A stretch of DNA of 64,000 nt, taken from Dyella sp. OK004. GTDB taxonomy: Bacteria; Pseudomonadota; Gammaproteobacteria; Xanthomonadales; Rhodanobacteraceae. Location of the stretch: contig NZ_FOZI01000001.1 in NCBI RefSeq assembly GCF_900114495.1, forward strand, positions 887,469-951,468, in the 5' to 3' direction. The translations under genes were made by a program, and so were the position numbers. Below, piece by piece: positions 58,437 to 64,000 of the stretch. Below the pieces are notes generated by a model. That model saw only the letters and a program-made list of their open reading frames with translations. It did not search any database and was not told the origin of the DNA. How positions within the stretch are numbered: position 1 is the stretch's first letter; each line of letters begins with the position of its first letter.

Positions 58437-59264
58437 GTGCCTGAACTCCCCGAAGTCGAAACCACCCGCCGCGGTATCGCTCCGCACCTGATCGGCCGCC
58501 GCATCACTGGTGTCACCCTGCGCCGACGGGATCTGCGCTGGCCGATCCCGCCGGAGGTGAGCGAGCTGCTGCCCGGCCAGCGCATCGAAGAAGTCGAGCG
58601 CCGTGCCAAGTATCTGCTGCTACATACGCAGATCGGCAGCGCGCTGCTGCATCTGGGCATGACCGGCGTGCTGCGAGTGTTGCCGCCGGATGCACTGATC
58701 GGCAAGCACGACCATGTCGATATCGAACTCGAGCCCACCCAAGTCGAAGGCCCGCGCGTGCTTCGCTTCACCGATGCCCGCCGCTTCGGTTGCCTGCTGT
58801 GGCAGCCACCGGGAGAGGTGCACGAATTGCTGGCGAACCTTGGCCCGGAACCACTCACCGACGATTTCGATGGCGACTTGTTATGGCATGCATCGCGTAG
58901 CCGTACCGCTGCGGTGAAGCTGTTCCTGATGGACAACGCGATCGTGGTGGGCGTGGGCAATATCTACGCCAGCGAAGCGCTGTTCGCCGCTGGCATCGAT
59001 CCACGCCGCCCGGCCGGCTCAGTGTCCCGCGCCCGTTACGCGCGGCTGGCCGCTGAGGTGAAGCGCATTCTGGCCTGGGCCATCGAGCGCGGCGGCACCA
59101 CGCTGCGCGACTTCATCAAACCGGATGGCCTGCCCGGTTATTTTTTCCGGGAATTGATGGTGTACGGACGCGAAGGCGAGCCGTGCAAGGTATGCGATAC
59201 GGCGATACGGCAGGTGGTGCTGGGGCAGCGCTCAACATTCTGGTGCTCGAAGTGCCAGAAATAA
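58437..59264 (+). CDS. mutM: Formamidopyrimidine-DNA glycosylase (Fpg)
   Basis: 275-aa base-excision repair enzyme removing 8-oxoguanine and formamidopyrimidines, with AP-lyase activity. The mature N-terminus must be [12 protein letters not shown], whose Pro is the nucleophile; hence the GTG at 58437 is the start. Other marks are AKYLLL (Lys), [21 protein letters not shown] and the zinc finger [21 protein letters not shown]-like (Cys-x2-Cys ... Cys-x2-Cys). AAGGAG lies 10 bases upstream of GTG. It is probably co-transcribed with gnd. Confidence 0.96.
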   Translation: MPELPEVETTRRGIAPHLIGRRITGVTLRRRDLRWPIPPEVSELLPGQRIEEVERRAKYLLLHTQIGSALLHLGMTGVLRVLPPDALIGKHDHVDIELEPTQVEGPRVLRFTDARRFGCLLWQPPGEVHELLANLGPEPLTDDFDGDLLWHASRSRTAAVKLFLMDNAIVVGVGNIYASEALFAAGIDPRRPAGSVSRARYARLAAEVKRILAWAIERGGTTLRDFIKPDGLPGYFFRELMVYGREGEPCKVCDTAIRQVVLGQRSTFWCSKCQK

Positions 59265-59267
59265 AAA

Positions 59268-59292
59268 CGCGCTGGCGTCAGACACCAGCGCG
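59268..59292. terminator. Terminator between mutM and the orphan gene
   Basis: CGCGCTGG / CCAGCGCG form an 8-bp stem around a 9-base loop just after mutM. On the minus strand it is followed by TTTTTAT, so it best serves the minus-strand gene; on plus it is followed by CATTTCA. Confidence 0.75.
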
Positions 59293-59325
59293 CATTTCAC
59301 TCTCGCCTTTGTTCGCCGTCCAGGC

Positions 59326-60093
59326 TCAGTCCGGCCAGCGAAACTCGACGTAGGTATTGTTGAACTCCGGATCGGCTTCGCCGCCGCCCAGCTTCGCGGT
59401 CAGCCCACCCAGCACACCATCTGCATCCAGCTGCTGGCCGTCGTTGAAATGCGAACCCAACGCCAGCAATTCCACCAGCCGTTCGCCGAGGATGCCGGCA
59501 CGGTCGGTATCGCTATCCGGTACGTTGCGGATGCTCACGTCGGGGCGGCCGAACTTGCGCATGCCGCGGGTGTGGATCCAGTTGCGGCCTTCCGCTTCCT
59601 CAGCGTCGCGCAGGATCAGCACGTGATTGCGGATCGGCGCACCGTCACGCACCAGGTAATGACGGCGCCAGGTGACCGCGTCGAACATGGTCAGGATCTG
59701 CGGATCGAGGATGGCGACGCCGCCGATATCGAGCAGGCCAGCCAGTACACCCAGCGTGTCGCGCAAATAGCCGACGTCACCGCTGTCCTTGATGCGCCCG
59801 CGCACCACCAGCACCTGCGGCGCGCCCAGCGCGGCCTGATAAGCCTCGGGCGCGTCTTCCTTGAACATGTCGCCGATCTGGCCCTTGAGCGGATAGCCCT
59901 CCCACTGGCGCAGCGCCGCATGGTGATGGCTGGTCAGCTCGACGCCGTGCGGCAGGCCATCGCTGCCGTAATCGGCCGAGGGCACGCGCACTGCCTCGAA
60001 CTGGCCGAACACATAGAACTGCAGAACGATCTCTTCATCACTGGGCTGCCAATGCGGGCGCTGCCAGGCGGGAATGGTGATCGGGTTGGCCAT
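59326..60093 (-). CDS. Conserved-looking protein of unknown function
   Basis: 255-aa protein without signal peptide or transmembrane helix, so cytoplasmic. The sequence is acidic, mixed alpha/beta: WQPSDEEIVLQFYVFGQFEAV, YGSDGLPHGVELTSHHHAAL, APQVLVVRGRIKDSGDVGYL, GVAILDPQILTMFD and NHVLILRDAEEAEGRNWIHTRGMRKFGRPD. The His-rich HHH and HTRGM parts could bind metal, but no family is recognised. The ATG at 60091-60093 has AAGGAA eight bases upstream. The upstream tdk gene (minus) ends 63 bp before it. Confidence 0.8.
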   Translation of the reverse strand: MANPITIPAWQRPHWQPSDEEIVLQFYVFGQFEAVRVPSADYGSDGLPHGVELTSHHHAALRQWEGYPLKGQIGDMFKEDAPEAYQAALGAPQVLVVRGRIKDSGDVGYLRDTLGVLAGLLDIGGVAILDPQILTMFDAVTWRRHYLVRDGAPIRNHVLILRDAEEAEGRNWIHTRGMRKFGRPDVSIRNVPDSDTDRAGILGERLVELLALGSHFNDGQQLDADGVLGGLTAKLGGGEADPEFNNTYVEFRWPD

Positions 60094-60156
60094 GCGGGGG
60101 TTTCCTTGTGATGTGCTTGGGCAGCGCGGAAGCGGCCATGCCACCTCCACCGCGGC

Positions 60157-60786
60157 TCAGTGTTCGCCCAGCGGCAGAACGGATTGCTGCAGTTCGATCC
60201 GGCCGCGTCCTTCGGTAATTTTCTTGAACTCGGCCCGGCTCACCGAGACATAGCGGTCGTTGCCGCCGATCTCAACCTGCGGGCCCTCGGTCACGGCCCG
60301 CCCCTGCCCATCCACGCGCACCACCATGGTCGCCTTGCGGCCGGTATGGCAGATGGTCTTGATCTCTTCCAGGTTATCGGCCCAGGCCAGCAGGTATTTG
60401 CTGCCCTCGAACAGCTCACCGCGAAAATCGGTGCGCAGGCCGTAGGCCAGCACCGGGATATTCAGCCGGTCGACCACATCGCTGATCTGCCACACCTGAG
60501 CCTTGGTAAGAAACTGCGCCTCGTCCACGAACACGCAATGCAGCGGGCCACGCGCCGCGATGTCTGCCTCGACCAGGGCAAACAGGTTTTCCTCAGCCCC
60601 GAAGCGCCGCGCGTTCGCCTTCAAGCCGATGCGGGAGGCCACCACGCCGTCGCCAAAGCGGTTATCCAGCGCCGGCGTAAGGATCACCGTGCGCATGCCG
60701 CGCTCGTGATAGTTGTAGGCGCTCTGCAACAGCGTGGTGGTCTTGCCGGCATTCATTGCCGAGTAATAGAAATAGAGCTTGGCCAT
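60157..60786 (-). CDS. tdk: Thymidine kinase
   Basis: 209-aa type II TK that phosphorylates thymidine in salvage. Walker A is [12 protein letters not shown] (Lys15), the catalytic Glu is in VFVDEAQFL (Glu89), and the lasso/zinc region reads [19 protein letters not shown] ... [15 protein letters not shown]. Only one cysteine (ICHTGRK) remains where many TKs have four zinc ligands, so zinc binding is doubtful. The ATG is at 60784-60786. It precedes the orphan gene on the same strand. Confidence 0.96.
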   Translation of the reverse strand: MAKLYFYYSAMNAGKTTTLLQSAYNYHERGMRTVILTPALDNRFGDGVVASRIGLKANARRFGAEENLFALVEADIAARGPLHCVFVDEAQFLTKAQVWQISDVVDRLNIPVLAYGLRTDFRGELFEGSKYLLAWADNLEEIKTICHTGRKATMVVRVDGQGRAVTEGPQVEIGGNDRYVSVSRAEFKKITEGRGRIELQQSVLPLGEH

Positions 60787-60838
60787 GGTCGTTCTCTCGG
60801 CGGGGCGACGATGTTACTCGGTCACCCCGCCCAGTGCT

Positions 60839-62179
60839 TCAAGCCCGATCCAGCGGGGTATTGCCGCCAGTGAACTGGGACCGGGCCTGGCCCAGCCGAT
60901 ACCGCCGCTCATTCCACCAGCGCCGCCAGTCGCGCAGCGCGCACGCCGCATACACCAGCCTGAACGCCTGGATACGGCTCCATACCTTGAACGAATCAAA
61001 CACATCGCCGGCCAGCATGGAGATCACCCCTTGCTCGATCTGCCAGGTATTGCGCGGCGAGCGGAACATCTGGCTCATCACCGGGCCGTTGAAGCGATAG
61101 ATAAAGAAGGCGAAACGGCGCATGCCGCGGCGCTGACGACGCTCCAGCCGGCGCAACAGGCCGGCCTCGCGCTGCGGGTGACGCAAGGATTCATCGACCA
61201 GCGTCACCGCCTGTTCGGCTCCGCTCATGGCCAGGTACACACCGGAGGAAAACACCGGATCGAGAAACGCGAACGCGTCGCCGATCAGCACCCAACCCGG
61301 GCCGCCCATGCAGCTGGAGTCATACGAGTAGTTGCCGGTGACGCGCACCTCGTTGCCGATCAGCTCGGCCTGCTCGATGCGCTTCCACAAGTCAGTGTTC
61401 TGGCGCAGCGTTTCGAGCAGAAATTCAACCGTGCGGCCCTTGCGCTGCTTGAGAAATTCGGGACGACACACCGCCCCCACGCTCATCACGCCTTCCGGCA
61501 GCGGGATCATCCACATCCAGCCGTGCTCGAAACGGTAAATGCTGATATTGCCGGCGTCCTCACCCGGACGCAGTTCAGCGCCGCGGAAGTGGCCGAAAAT
61601 GGCTGCGCTCTGATGTTCGTCGTTCTTGCGTTTGAGCTTTTTCTTCGACGACAGAAAGGCGTCACGCCCGCTCGCGTCGACGACATAGCGCGCATGGATG
61701 CGGTAGCTCTCACCAGCATCGGTAGCCACATCGATCACCGACTCGCGCGGGCCAGCCTGCGCGACCTGCTTTACCTCATGCCCCTCGCGCGCATCCGCCC
61801 CGCATTCGCGCGCGTGGTCGTAGAGCATCTTGTCGAAATCCTGCCGCCACACCTGATAGGCGTGCGGCGGGCTGTTGCCGATCGCACGCGCGAAGGCATA
61901 GGTGTTGTAGCCGCGTTCGTTGTCCGCTTCGAAATCCGCGCCAGGCTTGAACACCCCAATGGCGCGCACCTTGTCCATCACGCCCAGCCGCTCGAACAGC
62001 GGCAGATTCATCGGCAACAGCGACTCGCCGATGTGAAAGCGCGGATGGCGGTCTTTCTCCAAGGCGATCACCTTGTAGCCCTTGCGCGCCAGCATGGCCG
62101 CCGCCGTACTGCCGGCCGGGCCGCCGCCAATCACCACCACGTCGCATTCCTGTGCGGCCTGGACCGTATGTTCCGTCAT
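60839..62179 (-). CDS. FAD-dependent oxidoreductase of the flavin-dependent halogenase-like family
   Basis: 446-aa flavoprotein. The FAD site is VVVIGGGPAGSTAAAMLARKG (15-35), followed by RFHIGESLLPMNLPLFERLG, the ATG motif region VVDASGRDAFL, GPGWVLIGDAFAFLDPVFSSGV, and WMWMIP (221-226), which matches the WxWxIP motif of flavin-dependent halogenases. Lys78 in GVFKPGADF lies where the halogenase catalytic lysine is expected. No flavin reductase or biosynthetic genes are adjacent. It may be a halogenase or a related hydroxylase/reductase. The ATG at 62177-62179 is chosen because the Rossmann motif follows at normal distance. Confidence 0.85.
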   Translation of the reverse strand: MTEHTVQAAQECDVVVIGGGPAGSTAAAMLARKGYKVIALEKDRHPRFHIGESLLPMNLPLFERLGVMDKVRAIGVFKPGADFEADNERGYNTYAFARAIGNSPPHAYQVWRQDFDKMLYDHARECGADAREGHEVKQVAQAGPRESVIDVATDAGESYRIHARYVVDASGRDAFLSSKKKLKRKNDEHQSAAIFGHFRGAELRPGEDAGNISIYRFEHGWMWMIPLPEGVMSVGAVCRPEFLKQRKGRTVEFLLETLRQNTDLWKRIEQAELIGNEVRVTGNYSYDSSCMGGPGWVLIGDAFAFLDPVFSSGVYLAMSGAEQAVTLVDESLRHPQREAGLLRRLERRQRRGMRRFAFFIYRFNGPVMSQMFRSPRNTWQIEQGVISMLAGDVFDSFKVWSRIQAFRLVYAACALRDWRRWWNERRYRLGQARSQFTGGNTPLDRA

Positions 62180-62284
62180 ACCCTTCCCCGTTAAGTGGTC
62201 GAACCCTGAAGCGTCCCCCAGCGGGATTATGTCAGAGCTGGCCCTGCTACCATCACGCACCGCACTTCACCGCACGCACGCTCC

Positions 62285-64000
62285 ATGCTCAACCCCCAAC
62301 AATTGGCCGCAGTCGAGCACTGCGACAGCCCCCTGCTAGTGCTGGCCGGTGCCGGTTCCGGCAAGACCAGCGTGATCACGCAGAAAATCGCGTACCTGAT
62401 CCAGCGCCGGAAGCTGTCGCCGTCCAAGATCGCCGCGATCACCTTCACCAACAAGGCGGCGAAGGAGATGCGCGAGCGTGTGGCCAAGCTGATCAGCACG
62501 GAAGACGCGGCCGCACTCACGGTGTCCACCTTCCATGCGCTGGGCTTGAAGTTCCTGCAGATGGAGCATGCACGCGCAGGGTTGCGCAAAGGCTTCTCCG
62601 TGCTGGATGCGGACGATAGCGAAAGCATCGTCAAGGAACTGGCCCCCAAGGGCGCCAAGTCGGACGTGCTGTTCGGCATCCGCAACCTGCTCAGCCGCGC
62701 CAAGAACACGGGCCTGTCGCCAGAAGAAGCACAGGCCGCCGCGCGCAGTCCGCGCGAGATGGACGCGGCGATGATCTACCAGCTCTACCAGGCGCGCCTG
62801 GCTGCGTTCAACGCGGTGGATTTCGACGACCTGATCCGCTTGCCGCTGCGCATCCTGGAAACCGACGAGGAGTGCCGCACCATCTGGCAGGAGCGCCTGC
62901 GCTATCTGCTGGTGGACGAATACCAGGACACCAACGACGCGCAGTACCGTCTGCTCAAGGCGCTGACCGGCGCGCGCGGCGGCTTTACCTGCGTGGGCGA
63001 CGACGACCAGTCCATCTATGCCTGGCGCGGTGCCAACCCGGAAAACATCGACCAGCTCGGTAAGGACTGGCCGACCCTGCGCGTGATCAAGCTGGAACAG
63101 AACTACCGCTGCGGCAAGCGCATTCTGCGCGCGGCCAACAAGCTGATCGCCAACAATCCGCATTTGCACGAAAAGAAACTGTGGAGCGAGCACCCGGAAG
63201 GCCCGCAGATCCGCGTACTGGAGTGCAAGGAGAACGAACACGAGGCCGAGCGCGTCGCCGCCATCGCCACCACGCTCGCGGAAAAGCACAAGGCGCGCTG
63301 GCATGACATCGCCATCCTGTATCGCGGCAACTTCCAGGCGCGCCCGCTGGAAAAAGCGCTGCGCCTGGCGCGCATTCCTTATCACCTCACCGGCGCACTC
63401 AGCTTTCTCGATCGCGCCGAAGTGAAGGACTTGCTGTGCTACCTGCGCCTGCTTACCAACCCGAGCGATGACGCCGCCTTTCTGCGCGTGGTGAACGTGC
63501 CCAAGCGCGAGATCGGCGCCACCACGCTGGAAAAGCTCGGCCAGATCGCGCAGACGCGCAATGCATCGCTGCTCGACGCCGCGCGCAGCGATGCCGTGTT
63601 GCGCCAGCTCACGCCGCGCCCCGCCGCCGCGCTCGCATCCTTCACCACCTTGCTCGACGAATTGCGCAGTGCCTCGCTGCACGAGAACGCCGCCGACTTG
63701 GTCGAAACCGTGCTCAAGCGCACCGGCTACGCGGCGCAGATCGCCGCCAGCACCACCGACGCCGCGATGCGCGAACGCCGCCTGGGCAATCTGCGCGAAC
63801 TGGCCGACTGGTTCCGCGCCATGCAGAAGGGCAACAACGCCGGCGACCTCGCCGCGCAGCTGGCACTGCTCAGCCATGCCGACCGCGACGAACCCGGCAA
63901 CGCGCTGCGCATGATGACCATGCACGCGGCCAAAGGGCTGGAGTTCCGCTTCGTCTTCATCGTCGGCTGCGAAGAAGGCACCCTGCCGCACGAAGGCGCC
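62285..64000 (+). CDS. rep: ATP-dependent DNA helicase Rep, 3' end cut off by window
   Basis: UvrD/Rep-type 3'-5' helicase; 572 codons are visible. Motifs are the Q motif LNPQQLAAVEH, Walker A AGAGSGKTSV (Lys27), Walker B LLVDEYQDTND, motif III GDDDQSIYAWRGA, motif IV LEQNYRCGKRIL and motif V TMHAAKGLEFRFVFIVGCEEG. Rep in E. coli has 673 residues, so about 100 remain beyond the edge. It should help forks pass protein blocks. The gene diverges from the flavoprotein gene. The ATG is at 62285-62287. Confidence 0.97.
   Translation, partial: MLNPQQLAAVEHCDSPLLVLAGAGSGKTSVITQKIAYLIQRRKLSPSKIAAITFTNKAAKEMRERVAKLISTEDAAALTVSTFHALGLKFLQMEHARAGLRKGFSVLDADDSESIVKELAPKGAKSDVLFGIRNLLSRAKNTGLSPEEAQAAARSPREMDAAMIYQLYQARLAAFNAVDFDDLIRLPLRILETDEECRTIWQERLRYLLVDEYQDTNDAQYRLLKALTGARGGFTCVGDDDQSIYAWRGANPENIDQLGKDWPTLRVIKLEQNYRCGKRILRAANKLIANNPHLHEKKLWSEHPEGPQIRVLECKENEHEAERVAAIATTLAEKHKARWHDIAILYRGNFQARPLEKALRLARIPYHLTGALSFLDRAEVKDLLCYLRLLTNPSDDAAFLRVVNVPKREIGATTLEKLGQIAQTRNASLLDAARSDAVLRQLTPRPAAALASFTTLLDELRSASLHENAADLVETVLKRTGYAAQIAASTTDAAMRERRLGNLRELADWFRAMQKGNNAGDLAAQLALLSHADRDEPGNALRMMTMHAAKGLEFRFVFIVGCEEGTLPHEGA

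Noticed and set aside
62336-63991. 551-codon frame opposite rep
   Set aside because: Antisense to Rep helicase motifs; length explained by GC-rich codon bias.

Overview
The window is a GC-rich chromosomal stretch from a gammaproteobacterium, most likely of the Xanthomonadales (Rhodanobacteraceae/Xanthomonadaceae). The main evidence is a type II secretion operon in the Xanthomonas xps order (E-F-G-H-I-J-K-L-M-N-D) and short intergenic repeats of the GTAGGAGCGC type. No rRNA, tRNA, phage, insertion sequence or CRISPR array was seen. The genus is inference.

Layout. 1-7.5 kb: the 5' part of hemB, a sedolisin-type peptidase, a lower-GC orphan exported protein, and a sugar module (UgpC/MalK-type ATPase divergent from a GH1 glucosidase plus glucokinase, with a perfect LacI-type operator between them). 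7.5-21.1 kb: helicase hrpB, then the 10.9-kb type II secretion operon on the minus strand, mostly coupled by stop/start overlaps and closed by a strong terminator. 21.3-23.0 kb: a secreted subtilisin-like protease, a plausible substrate of that secretion system. 23.3-32.9 kb: tatD, rluE, an exported lipoprotein methyltransferase, a NYN-domain protein, a LysR regulator divergent from a small ORF, an enone/alkenal reductase and an aldo/keto reductase, a TraB/GumN protein and a chromate transporter. 33.2-43.2 kb: a potassium uptake operon in the order mini-ORF, kdpF, kdpA, kdpB, 70-aa orphan, outer-membrane beta-barrel, kdpC, kdpD, kdpE. 43.4-50.7 kb: a HAD phosphatase, small lipoprotein, methyltransferase, SNF2 helicase, gpsA, secB, rpmB and rpmG. 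50.7-56.5 kb: a DUF4166/DCC pair, a fatty acid desaturase and a four-gene Gld-like ABC export cluster. 57-64 kb: gnd, mutM, an orphan gene, thymidine kinase, a halogenase-like flavoprotein and the 5' part of rep.

Themes. Secretion dominates the first third: two proteases lie close to a complete Xps assembly apparatus. The kdp locus is the most unusual block, because a predicted outer-membrane barrel sits inside a K+-pump operon and may couple outer-membrane passage to inner-membrane K+ uptake. Intergenic DNA is rich in dispersed repeats: a ~350-450-bp composite element in three same-orientation copies, a palindrome-ended element whose first bases form the stop codons of glk and kdpE, and a 112-bp inverted repeat in front of kdp. 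A repeat-like segment also appears to lengthen the GspH prepilin leader.
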